Below are positions 7,805-18,187 of a stretch of DNA of 21,102 bases, piece by piece. The notes beneath the pieces were generated by a model, which worked only from the letters and a program-made list of their open reading frames with translations, was not told the origin of the DNA and searched no databases. Each line of letters opens with the position of its first letter. Positions within the stretch are counted from its first letter, which is position 1. The stretch is from Chromera velia (Eukaryota; Sar; Chromeraceae), in the NCBI GenBank assembly GCA_018398765.1, contig JAHBMJ010001411.1:10001-31102 (forward strand), written 5' to 3'. A program made the position numbers and the translations under genes.

Positions 7805-10800
7805 ATGATGAAGGCCTTCCTGCTAGCAGCTCTTGCTAGCCTTCCTGCGGCAGTGTCTGGTTCCAGCTCTTCGGAGCCGCCAATGACACTTGTTGTGGGA
7901 AAGGAAACGGATGTTCTTCAAATCGTGTCGGGAGTGACTTTCGCTGGTAAGTCCCGAGATGACGACTCCCTGTTTGGTCTCTGTTGGACCAAGTTGTGGT
8001 CGATATTGACTTGAGACCACGGAATTCCTCTGCAGGTGAAGAGATGTGCCTCCAAGTTGAAGGTGGAAACGTTGCTTCGGGAACCCCTGTCGTGTTGGAA
8101 CCTTGCAATGATGCAATTGCGAGTGGCGATGGACGAGAGCTGTTTAAGTTCAACACCCACAGCCAGATTGTCGCTCAGGCAGGCAATGGCACCTTCTGCG
8201 TCGCGGCCAAGGAGTTGGCTTCGGGAGGCTACGACGTTCTTCTGCAGCCTTGCGCCGGTGCACTTGAGACCAAAGGTGAATGGACACGATAATCGATCGC
8301 GTCCCTCAGTTTCAATTCGGCCGCGTACTTCCTTGAGTGCTTTGTCACAAATTCTTCTCAGGAATGTTTTCGGATTTCGAGATCACCCACGATGCTCAGC
8401 TGAAAGTGAATCCGACAGGAGGCGACTTTTGCATCGCTGCCATCGGCGACAAAGCAGGTCTGTCGCTCCCGGCCCGGAGTTCCCACTCGGTTTTTCAAAT
8501 ATCCTCCTGAGCAACTCTTCACTGGTGCCACAGAACTGCTCAACGTCCTCTGGGCTCAAAAGGCGAATCGTTGATGTCCCTTGCTTCCCACCTCTGCTGC
8601 AGGAACTAGAAATGTGGCTCTCAAAAAGACTGCCATCGTGAGCAAGGAAATCTCTTCCCTGGCCCTAGGCTCGGATCCCGATGTCATGGTGAGCTTCTGC
8701 GTGCCCTACGCAGTCAGAATTTCAAGGCCGAAAGGCTCTTTAACTTGTCTTGTGCTGCGAACCTTTCTGCCTGTAACACTACAGCTCGACGGGTCCAGCT
8801 TGACAACATGGAGTTCGAAGGAGTTTGAAGAAGGCGAAACCCTGGAGGGCTCGATCACGGTTGATCTTGGAATCCCCTTTGACGTCAGTGAGCGCCCCGA
8901 TCCCCTGTGTTTGGCATTCAGTACCACTTTCCTGAATCGCCGCTCTAAGATTCCGCCTTCAATGCTCTTGCAGCTGTCCTCCCTCGAGATCACGTGGAGC
9001 CGTCCAGCAGTTGCGTACGATGTGTACACTTCAGAGGACGGGACGTCCTGGTCTGAGGTCGTTCACAAGATCGCCAACCCTCTCTACCGTACGAAGGACT
9101 CTCTTGGCTACAAGACGGCTCAATACGTCAAGATCGTTTTGAAAGAGGCACACCCGGAGTTCGCGCTCTCAGCCAGTGGCAAGCTTGCGTACGGGATCAA
9201 GACCCTGTCCGTGATGTCGAACAGGCTGAAGACAAGTGAGTCGTGTGCCTCCTCGGTTGGCTTGGCAGTCTTAAAATGGAATCTTGCAAAGCTGAGGTGT
9301 CCCCTCTTTTCTGTGCAGCGGTTCTGTCCTGCAAGGTTGCTGAGGGATTTGGAGATGCCAGAGAGTGGGCCCGATGCAAGAAGGACATAGGCGTCCGTTC
9401 AATCAAAGTTTCTGCGGCAAGGTGTTCCTGGATCACTTGCCTTCTTCCTGACTTTGTGCAGCAAGGTGTTCTTAGTTCACGTTGGAGCGATTGACAACGC
9501 TGCTGCCCTCACCCTTCGTGACTCCGGCAAGAGTCTCAAGGATGTCATCTCCAGCCTCGACGAGAAGGCGAAGTTCCTCGAGGTTTCCTACTCCCCGATG
9601 AAGCGCTGTAAAACAATCAACTTTGCACGCGCAAATCGTCTGGCAGAGCTGGACGGCGAGATCTCTACCCTCGAGACGAAGGTCCTTTCCAAGGGTGGTG
9701 AAGGTGTTGGAAAGAAACTCGGTTCGTTCGGTCCTTCCGCAGCGATCCATTTTCGAAATCCTTTTCTTTCGAAGAACTGTTACCATTCCTCTTCACGACA
9801 GGAGATTCACGATACAACTCCGCCGAGGATTGCAAGAAGGTGAAACTCGACAATCCGGAGGCTCAGACGGGTTTCTTCTGGATCCAGCATCGCTGCTCGA
9901 GCTTCCCAGCGAAGGTCTATTGCGACATGGCGAAGGAGAACAGCATCTACGTGTACAAGGGGGAGTCTCAGGATGTCCCAGGGGACATGGTGAACAAGTA
10001 CATCTCTGATCCTTCCGACGTCGAGTACCAGTGCGCCCGCGTTGGGATGGAGCCTCTCACGATCACTTCGTCGGACATTGCTGAGGTTTTCACTGCTTTG
10101 ACCAGGATGGGATTCGACAAGAAGAAGGCCTTTGTGAGTCTTGACAGGTCCCACATGTCTGCGCAAATTTGCAACTGATTCAGCTGCATGCACTCTTTCG
10201 GCAAGCCGATTCTCGCAGGTGCCTCTCACGTACTCTTTCGGCAAGCCAGGGCAGATGAAGACCTTCGACGGGGAGACCGACCTCTCGGCTACCGTCGCTT
10301 TGATGGGCCCAGCTGGAGACGCAGGCAAGTGGTTTGGATCATCGATCAGCCTCAATTCGGAGCTTCACTTGACAGATCGAGCGAGAGTTGAAGTCCACTC
10401 GGACTCTTAATCTCTGTGCAGGGAAAAACGCCGTGGGCCTCAACACGCAGACTGGCAAGCTCGAGTACTTCGACTTCCCTTCCGAACCCATCGGCGCCGT
10501 TGTTTGCATGAAGGCCGAAGAAACTGAACAGTACAAGCTGATGTCCTGCACTGCTTCGCCCAACGACTTCCCCGAGCTGTTTCCTGATGATACTGCGGAG
10601 GCAGTTGTTCGTTGCCCCAAGCGCTGCTCGACTTACCTCGAGATCGGAACAGTCATCGGAACCGGGACCTACAAAGACGACAGGTCTGGACTTTTCCAAC
10701 GGGCTCTTTCCATCAAGTCGTCGGTCCTAGGACCATGCTCCTGTCTTTTTGTGCAGCTCGATCTGCATGAGTGCTTTGCACTACGGAGTCCTTTCGACGG

Positions 10801-12430
10801 GCGGCCTCGTGAAGGTCTCCATGGGGAAGGGTCTCTCCCGTTACGATGGGTCTGAATCGAACGGAATCAAGTCGAAAACCTATTTCAAGGAGAAGGCCAA
10901 GAGGTCAGGGCCCTGGATCGGAAAGCTCCAACGGTCGCAAAATATTTCGGCAGCCTCAAAGCAAATCGTCCTCCTCTTGTCCCTGCAGGTCCTTCGTTCT
11001 TCACAGAGTGAAGGAGACCTGCCCTATGGACAAACTCAAGGCCAAGCTTCGAGCTGCTCCTGCTCCCCCAGCGATCAGCCTCCTAGAGCATGTCAAGTCC
11101 GAGATGAGTCTCCTCAATCCCAAGTCCGGTCCTTTCGACACCACCTATCAGATCGAAGAGGTGCAGCGCAGGCTGGAGACCATGGCAGCGTCCATTGACT
11201 CGCAGACAGTGTCAGTTCTCTCGGCAAACCGTTGAGTCCAGCTTGTCTGTTCTCTCATGCAAACGGATCGATCCTTTGGACTGACTCCCTTTCAGAGATG
11301 CCGAGGCCGCAGAGGCTCGGCATGCCATCTCGAATGCTCGTGGGGAACTCAAGCCCGCCATGGTGGTCGGCAACCACGTGAGGGACAGTCTCGACACCCT
11401 TCAGAACAGAGTCGACAGCTTCACCGACAAGGTCACCAAGAAGGGTGCCGCGCTGACCAAGGCCCTGATGAACCTGCGAGGGATGTTGACCGCACGGAAA
11501 TCCTTGGAAGGTGCCGTCGCAGGATACTCGAGCTTCATGGTCCCCGCAGGTGAGAAGCGCATGAAGGGCGACTGTCCACATTCCCTTGGAAGGACAGCAC
11601 GCACTGCGTGTACTCCTGCACTTGCCGTTTGCAGGGGAGGCCGCTCGAACGGTGGATCTCCAGAAGGTGTTCCAAATTTTTGACACTCCGAGGTGAGGGC
11701 TGCACAAGCGCTTTCCTTCCTCTCCAGCATCTGCGCAAGGTCCCTCACCCGGATCCTTCTCTTCGGTTCATGTGCAGAGCAATCGATGGACCTTCTTCAT
11801 GGAAGATGTCCCATGGACTTGTCCAGTCCAGCAAAATCGGAGCTGCCCCCGTTCCGGCTGACCGCGCCACGGCTGAGTTCATCGCTGGCACCTTTGCCGC
11901 GATCAGAAACAAGCGCGTCTTCGACGGAGCCTTCAGCACCAAGTTCTTCGCTGTCGGGACAGGTCCGCACTGCTTTCCACGCTTTGACTCTCTCTGACAA
12001 GCACGCGCAGATGGTGTGCTCACTGCTGATATCCTTTCTGTCAGGCTCCTTTGGTATCGCGTTCCGGTTCAAGAACCCCGAGAACCACTATCTGTTGGAG
12101 TTCAGACACGGCGAGATCCGGAACGACCCGAAAGGAATCGTTCGAGTTGTCCGTGTGAAGGAAGGCAAGGTCTCTGAGATGACCAAGGGACCCGAGGATG
12201 GAGGGTTCCTTTCCTCCGCAACCTACAAGGTCACGATCATCTCCAAGAAGCACTCCTTCGACATCGTTATCGAGGGCCTGAACGAGAAGGGAGAGGCGAA
12301 AGAAACGAGGAAGCTGTCGTTCTCCGACTCTTCCTTCGGCTCTGGAACGTTTGGCTTCTTCACCAATGGAATGGAATCCGTTACTTTCGACGAGATTGAC
12401 TACAAGGCTGCGAAGTGCGTGGGGAAGTAA
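7805..12430 (+). CDS. secreted multidomain LCCL protein, CCp1/CCp2 type
   Basis: Seventeen exons join in frame to 1071 residues: 7805-7946, 8036-8275, 8362-8457, 8603-8688, 8785-8883, 8974-9235, 9319-9421, 9462-9697, 9802-10133, 10219-10324, 10422-10683, 10757-10903, 10989-11210, 11296-11549, 11635-11692, 11778-11962, 12045-12430. Residues 1-19 are a signal peptide. About 50-157 resemble a ricin-B beta-trefoil (MCLQVEGG, FCVAA, FCIAAIG), without clear QxW motifs. About 161-308 form a discoidin/F5-8C domain (TRNVALKK, ITVDLG, YDVYTSEDG). About 425-600 look like the NEC/fibrinogen-type domain (TGFFWI, VYCDM at 460-464). About 605-710 are an LCCL domain with Cys610, CPKRC (632-636), SSIC (655-658) and YDGSESNGI. 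A helical spacer covers about 712-865. Residues about 883-1066 form a concanavalin/levanase-like domain (FGIAFRFKNPENHYLLEFR). This order is that of apicomplexan CCp1/CCp2, surface or secreted proteins of sexual stages. A role in a free-living alga is unknown, with adhesion or glycan binding plausible. Intron 10 uses a GC donor; intron 7 is only 40 nt. Confidence 0.9.
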
Positions 12431-13204
12431 CTTAAAGTGAGAGTGATTACCAATTTGTCGTTCAGCGGGCAAACCTGAGACACAGACGATAAGGCTCTTC
12501 TTTCAAACAAAGTATGGTTGGTTCATAAAACTTTATTAGTTCATATAATGCCCCCGACAGTGGACCCGACTTAGTAGCTACTCCACAGAAGCTTTCAGAA
12601 AAGCTTTGTAATCTCACTATGACTATGACTATGACACGCCGTCATTATCCATATCCAGCGCTAGCTGGAATCTGATACTGGATACTTCTAACCTAGCTTC
12701 TAACGTTAGGCAGGAAAAAGTTGTTACTTCCTAGGATACCACGCTTTATTGCCTTAATCAATATTTCAGATCAAAAGCTTTAATCTTTTAAAAATAACAT
12801 TTTTTTTTTTTGAATTTAAATACTAATATAAGTTCCTCTTTATTACTATTAGGACGTACCAATTAGAATAATTCGAACCCCCAATTAGTTAATTCAAATT
12901 TAAATGTCCCAATCGGAACCCATGCAAAGGGAAACTATGTTTACTGACATACACACAGTTTGATATTGCATATAGAAATGTTTCACAACATTAATACACT
13001 ATTATTTCTTTAAAAAAACGTAAAAACACTTAGATTTCGATCTTTTTCTCCAGTCTTTTCTTTTTGTGATTTCCCTAATAATGTAGGGTGTAGGCTTCAG
13101 GTTGTAGATATTAACATAATAATTATGCTTTAATCTATTTCATTATATTCCTCATTGACTAATTATTACTCATATAATCAATATATGTCTAATAATCTTC
13201 AATA
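12431..13204. other. AT-rich intergenic region
   Basis: This is the 3' flank of the LCCL gene, followed by strongly AT-rich DNA (about 12730-13200). It contains a T12 run at 12800-12811, a (TATGAC)-like triple near 12617-12634 and nested short inverted repeats around 12650-12690 (TCCAGC/GCTGGA and TATCCAG/CTGGATA). No gene is seen. The LCCL polyadenylation site probably lies here, but no signal was identified with confidence. Confidence 0.5.
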
Positions 13205-13888
13205 TGATTATCATCATCATCATCATCATACGCCATCGCTATCGGGCCATAATAGGCGTCTAGCGTTCGGCAAGTCACAACACATAAGGCAGATTATTAA
13301 ATGATGGACCCTTATTTCGCAACCTTTGGCAAATAGCTTAACAACTACATTTTTTCTCAAACTCTTCCACTTTTGGCAGGGCGTGCTTGCACATGAGTGA
13401 GGCTGCTTCATGTAATGTTGACTGCCGGCCATGCCATGCCACCTCATAACGCCATCCTCTTCCCTGCTTGTACTTCCTAAGAATTTCCTTCACCTGACAG
13501 CCCTGAACCCAGCTTCCCTTCTTTTTTTTGACTGCCTTCTTTGGCTGCTCTGGCTGTCTGGGGGCGAGGTCCTTGTGTGCTTTACTTGTGTGAATGCAAA
13601 GCCCCCAGGGGGTGGAAAACGTTCGTCCACATGCCTCACACTTCGCATCTCCATCTCTCTGCCCCTTTCTCACTTCCCTTTTCTTTTCCTTTTCCTCCGC
13701 TGCTCTCTCCTCTACCTTTTTCACCCCATCTTGAATTAACGCCCTCCACCTGCCTCTATAAGAGGCAAGTGTCTGCCACTCAGCCTCATTGATTTCCAGA
13801 AGGCGGAAATCAGAGAGGACACAGTCGCTCCAACGAAGGAGGGGTCGACCAAGGGGGCGCTCTCCTTGGAGATGCAATACGTGATTAT
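13205..13888 (-). mobile_element. 5'-truncated LINE (non-LTR retrotransposon) insertion
   Basis: The element body runs about 13881 to 13212 on the minus strand. It ends in a (GAT)n-like tail, visible on the plus strand as (ATC)n at about 13210-13229. It is bounded by TGATTAT at 13205-13211 and again at 13882-13888, a candidate target-site duplication. The single ORF is the C-terminal end of a reverse-transcriptase-type protein. Truncation at the 5' end, a simple-repeat 3' tail and short flanking repeats are together typical of target-primed reverse transcription. Confidence 0.75.
13338..13880 (-). pseudogene. C-terminal end of a LINE ORF2 with zinc knuckle and chromodomain-like tail
   Basis: About 178 codons remain, open at the 5' truncation and ending at TAA (13340-13338). 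The frame has no ATG at its left edge, in keeping with a fragment. The order is: the motif typical after LINE reverse transcriptases (GRPLLRWSDCV, then WQTLASYRGRWRALI); a lysine/glutamate-rich helix; a zinc finger CEACGRTFSTPWGLCIH with a second His in TSKAH; then a basic linker. The last about 55 residues (VKEILRKYKQGRGWRYEVAW, then HG and a terminal VEEFEKK) resemble a chromodomain, although the usual WEP is replaced by LHEA. The first part is confidently LINE; the chromodomain reading is from pattern only. Confidence 0.75.
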
Positions 13889-13964
13889 ATAAATTATATA
13901 ATATCTAAAATAATATATGAATTAAGTATATAAGTCAAAGTGAACTGCTATTGTAAATTAAGAA

Positions 13965-14052
13965 CCGAACTGCCTCATGCGTTGCCGCCGAACCTTAGAC
14001 GCCTATTCATAGGCCGTGATAGCGATGGCGTATTATAATGATGATCAAAGCG
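13965..14052 (+). mobile_element. 3' end of a related LINE copy, opposite orientation
   Basis: The plus-strand sequence at about 13980-14047 matches the terminal region of the minus-strand LINE (13268-13226 reversed). Shared blocks are TAGACGCCTATT and GATAGCGATGGCGTAT, followed by a short TAATGATGAT tail. No coding part remains. The left border is uncertain because the flank is plain AT-rich DNA. Together the two ends give an inverted-repeat appearance over 13.2-14.05 kb. Confidence 0.65.
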
Positions 14053-14896
14053 AATTGTTGGCACGAATGAAGGTCACCCTAGCACTCAGACACTCACGCA
14101 TACCGGCCTTGCGACTCTTGCGAAACATCTGTCTGCACCCTCCATCGTAAGGCCTGCGATTCGATGTATGTGATGGTTACTTACCTCTCTTCCCGTCTCA
14201 CCTTTGAATGTTCTTTTTCCATCTCCCACATATATCTCCCGTCCCCCCTCTCTACCAGTCTTCCTGTCTGCCTCTACTGTCTGAGAGTCTCTGTTGCAGT
14301 TGTCGCATTCCTCCCATAGAAGGGAAACGACATCAGCGATTTAGAAAGCATCTTCTAGATGCAGGGTGTTTAGAGTTGCGAGAGTGAAGCCTCCTCCCGT
14401 TGTATGATGCAGGTCTGGTAAAAGGGCAATAAAGCATTGTCCTAGACTTATGCACTGCATGATGGCCTATAGACCGATGAATAATAATGATGAGTCATTG
14501 ATGATGATGATGAAAATAGTACATCTAGTAGCAGATCACTAAGATCAGACTACTGCATCTCACTAAACATTTCATAGTGCCGGCGGCAGGTTAATTTCCT
14601 TAGTATCCTGAGTACTACTATCCTCTTTATCACTAGCAATAATATATACATTCTCAACTTGAATATACTATACAAATGACTTAAATGCCAGTCACGGTGA
14701 AGTAACGAATCTAACGATTCAAGTTGTGAAGAGCTGACAGTCTGAACAGTAGTAGCGGTACGCGTGTGCGAACATTGCGAATCCATGCAATCATTGCAAT
14801 GAAAGTTCAAATAAAAATTTTAGGCAGTATGCAAACTTCAACGGGAAGGTGGGAAGTCCACCCGACCTCTCTAAGCGCAGGAGGGATTTTAAGAAC
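14053..14896. other. non-coding region with possible third retroelement tail
   Basis: No gene is supported here. At 14465-14513, GGCCTATAGACCGATG is followed by AATAATAATGATGAG and a (GAT)n run, resembling the 3' tails of the two LINE copies, so a further plus-strand retroelement end is possible. The remainder includes a pyrimidine-rich stretch (14195-14280) and unremarkable AT-rich DNA (14520-14830). Confidence 0.4.
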
Positions 14897-17800
14897 CTAG
14901 ACGTCTTCCATTTCTGGGTGTTGAATGTCACCACTTTCATCCTGCTGCCCGTACTGGGAATATGCAGCTCCGGGATCCAGAGGCTGAGGAGGAGCAGAGA
15001 GGCGCCCCTGTGCCCTGTCCCGGACTGCCACTAGAGCGTTCTGTCTGATCCCCTTCACCAATCCCTCGAGGGCCCTTCTGTTCTTGAAGGACGCTAACAC
15101 AAGCCGAATCAGGGTGGAGGCCTCACTGCACAGAAGGGAGACCGGTCGGTGCTCTTCTCCCTCTGGCACCTTCAGATCGGCATGGAGGACAGGAAGGCTA
15201 CCGCACCAATTCTGGAATGACGAATCTCCTGCGCCTTCCTTTCCGCTCTCTCCAGCAAAGATGAACCGATGAGCAGAGACACTGCACGAGCCGAGACAGA
15301 AACACACAAGAATCCCGCGGAAATAACAACGTATCAAAGGACAAAGGCATTTCTACACGCACATATTCACGCGCATCCACGCACATGCACACAAACGCAC
15401 ACACACATCCACACGCGAACGATGCACACATACATGCACACAAATCACAGACACTCTCAGACACGCGCGTGTCCAACGCTCTCCACTTCAAAAACCCCTG
15501 ACAGACTGAGACGCTCGTCGAGGAGCGGACTAAGAGAGCGGTTCTTCATTCGATCTGCCACCTATCTCCATTTTTTTTGGTCGTTTATGAAATACAAAGA
15601 GATATGCAACACGATCGAGAAGGAAGGCCGGTCAGACCAACTAGACTGGGCACGACATTCAGTAGAAACCACACATGGAAGCGAATGCAAGCTTGCACAA
15701 ATCTACGCAGGAGGCAGGGAATGGGGTGAGGAAATGCACAGACACAGTCGAAACACGGAAGCTCTAGGACAGAGGACACCTCTACGCTGCTGCTGATCGA
15801 AGCAGGAAGCCAGAAAGAAGAAGGCCCAGAAGAGATGGACGAGTCAGAAGCGACGCAGAAGAACGCAAAAAGGAAAATATGGAGACAGGGACAGGGACCC
15901 GACGGAGCACAGAAGCAAGGATAGGTACCAAACAGACAGAAAAAAAAATAATAGAAAGGACGCCAGGCATTTAAAGACCGAGGAAGGGAAGTGGCACGAA
16001 GCAAACAGATACAGATGAATGTATTCCTCCACTTCTCTTCTCTGTACAGCTCTGACCTTTTCTCAACTATGAGCCCCCCCTCGGTCTTCTTGTCCGTCCC
16101 CACTCTCCTCACTCTTCGTGTCACAACTCCGTCTCCCTCAGTCCTGTCCTCCCACAAAGGACTGAAATCAACCCCCGGACTTATGCTGACAGTCTCAGCT
16201 TTAACGGCATCCTGCGCGTTTTTCAGCTTTTCCATGAAGAGCTCGAACCTTTCAAAGACGTGCGAATTGTCAACGTCTGGCTCCTCAACTGCCGCAGCTG
16301 CTGACGACGCGGAAGCAGAAGCTGAGGCTGAAGGGGATGCGAGAGAGTCACAGAAAAGAATGCCAGATGCGAGGACCGAGTGATGGATGTCAGGGCAGAC
16401 CCTGAACATTATGACATAATCAACTTTCGCTTCTCCCTCTTCCCCCCCCTCCTTCCAGCGAGGAGCAAACAACGCACGATTCGCGTACTTCCAGCTGGAG
16501 TTGACTTCTTTCAGAAGAAACCCCATTCTCGTCGGTTGTCGCTGATGGGGGCCAATAAAGACCTCGCTCGCAGAGGCCAATTGAGGCATCGATCCCACGC
16601 CTATTGCTGTCATAATCGCGTCAAGCACGTTGTATGCGTCTCGGAAATCCGTCGCGTGGAGGTCGACAATCTGCAAAGAGAGAAAATGATAACACAGTGT
16701 TGAGATGCGATCGAGGGGAGGCTTCACAAGGGAGCAAAGACGACTGCCGTACCTTGAGAGCCATCTGTCCGAGCAGAAAGAGGCGGCGAATGAACTCAGT
16801 GACGACGAGCACGTTGTTCTCACCCTCACAGCCGGGCAGCCGCTTGTACATTTCGAAGGTGACGAGCGCGGGGTCGTCCTTGCCGGGGTCATAACAGTAG
16901 ATCTGAAGAACATTAGAAGCGATCAGAAAAGGAAGCCTTCATAAGGTCTCTATCGTTCCCCAGCAAGGGAGGACGAGTTTCACATTCTGGAGTAGAAGGC
17001 AAGAAGAAAAGCAGTTCAAAGACGAAGAAGACAGGACGAAAACACATAGAAATGCGAGCAAGAGACAAAGTGAGGCTGCAGAAGAATTCAAGAGGACAAA
17101 GACACAAGAAGAGCGGGGGCGGCGTGGGAGGTAGGCACAGAGAAAGACAGATTCGCAGTGCAGACATCAGCTAGGACAAGATGATGACCGAAAGAGGGGC
17201 GCATGGATGCAAGGAAATTCCGCGGCCGAACGAGTCTGCAAGGGTACATTCAGGTGCATAACTGCATGTAAGTGGAATCATAACAGTTGAACGATTGGCG
17301 AATGTGGGTGCAGGAAGACATGGACAGATGCGCGAGGGCGGGCACGAAAGTGTCCTTAGCGGAAAGCGTCAAGAGGTGGATGTTTAGCAAGAGGGTGAAC
17401 CTACGTGCTGTCCCTGGCGAGGCTCCTCTTCAGGCCTGCACAAGCCAAGGCAGGAGGGGGGGGTCGCTACGCACAGGTCGGTAAGCGTGAAGGTTAGACA
17501 GCAGGAGGACGGAAAATCGACGGACCTGATTTTCTTTTCATTGCCTGATTGCGATTCGCTTGTGTGGTCACCATTCTTGTCTTGCACCATGTTCCGTTTC
17601 CCCTGCTGTCTCTCCTTTCTCGCTGCCATTTGTGATCTGAAAGTTTCCATCGCCTCGGTGTACTGCCCGTACATTTCCTGCAACACATTGACCAGGGCCA
17701 CACCAAACAACTCTCATCCACGTATCCATTCGAAGGAACCCCACCCTATAGAACTCTGTGTGCAAAGCTGCACGTTGAGAAGTGCACCAACTCATATGTA

Positions 17801-18187
17801 CTGCCAGAGAACCACCTCCCTCAGAGCGGCGCGTAGACGGTTCCTATTCACATTCATACCTGCAAGCCGAAGAAAAGATTTCGAAGTCGATTCAAATTAT
17901 TCCAGCGGGAGCACTCAACTGACCGAGTTCTTATCCAGCCCTGTGCACGCATCAATGTGCGCTTCCATCATTTTCCCATTGCGTCCTCCTTTCGGGCCTC
18001 TCTTCACCCTCACCTTCTTCCCGCAGCCGCGGCAAGACAGGCACATGTGTGGATCAGCCTGGAGGCATTCGGCAATCGTGTAGGCACAGCCTGGGCATTT
18101 ATCTACATTGTTTGGCGCCTCTTCATTCAGGCGCAGAAGAAGGCCGAAGCGGAGAGCAGGATGCTCCATCGCGTCTCCTCTGGGCAT
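14897..18187 (-). CDS. multi-exon gene of unknown function with cysteine-rich N-terminus
   Basis: I do not recognise this protein. The supported exons are 18187-17924, a segment from 17678 (end near 17590-17610), 16902-16753, 16670-16113 and 15211-14897 (stop TAG). Less certain are a 31-nt exon 17435-17405 and a mini-exon near 17870-17825. The N-terminus carries CPGC, CLSC and CRGC motifs and a later HIDAC, suggesting a zinc-binding module, then a charged helix (YGQYTEAMETFRSQMAARKE). The core exons are in frame with each other: IYCYDPGKDDPALVTFEMYK, then EFIRRLFLLGQMALK, then VDLHATDFRDAYNVLDAIMT and a Ser-Ala repeat (SASASASASS). The last exon gives SEASTLIRLVLASFKNRRAL and a Gln/Pro-rich tail. 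No signal peptide or membrane segment is visible, so it is probably intracellular. The intron 16112-15212 contains CA-type repeats. The start could be the ATG at 18169 instead. Confidence 0.6.
15355..15460. repeat. degenerate ACAC/CACG repeats in an intron
   Basis: An interrupted CA-rich tract lies in the last intron of the unidentified minus-strand gene. Frames across it are low complexity. Confidence 0.7.

Noticed and set aside
7561-7839. 92-codon plus-strand frame overlapping the LCCL start
   Set aside because: It conflicts in frame with the signal peptide of the well-supported gene and shows no domain; probably 5' flank.
13226-14040. DNA transposon with terminal inverted repeats
   Set aside because: The inverted repeats are explained better as two LINE 3' ends in opposite orientation: each is followed outward by a simple-repeat tail, the enclosed ORF is LINE-type, and no transposase or outer target duplication is seen.
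15585-16913. Single 442-codon minus-strand ORF as one exon
   Set aside because: Its frame is supported only for 16670-16113. Upstream, the real coding frame differs and is joined across an intron. Downstream, the translation turns low-complexity and hydrophobic beyond a GT donor, as in an intron.
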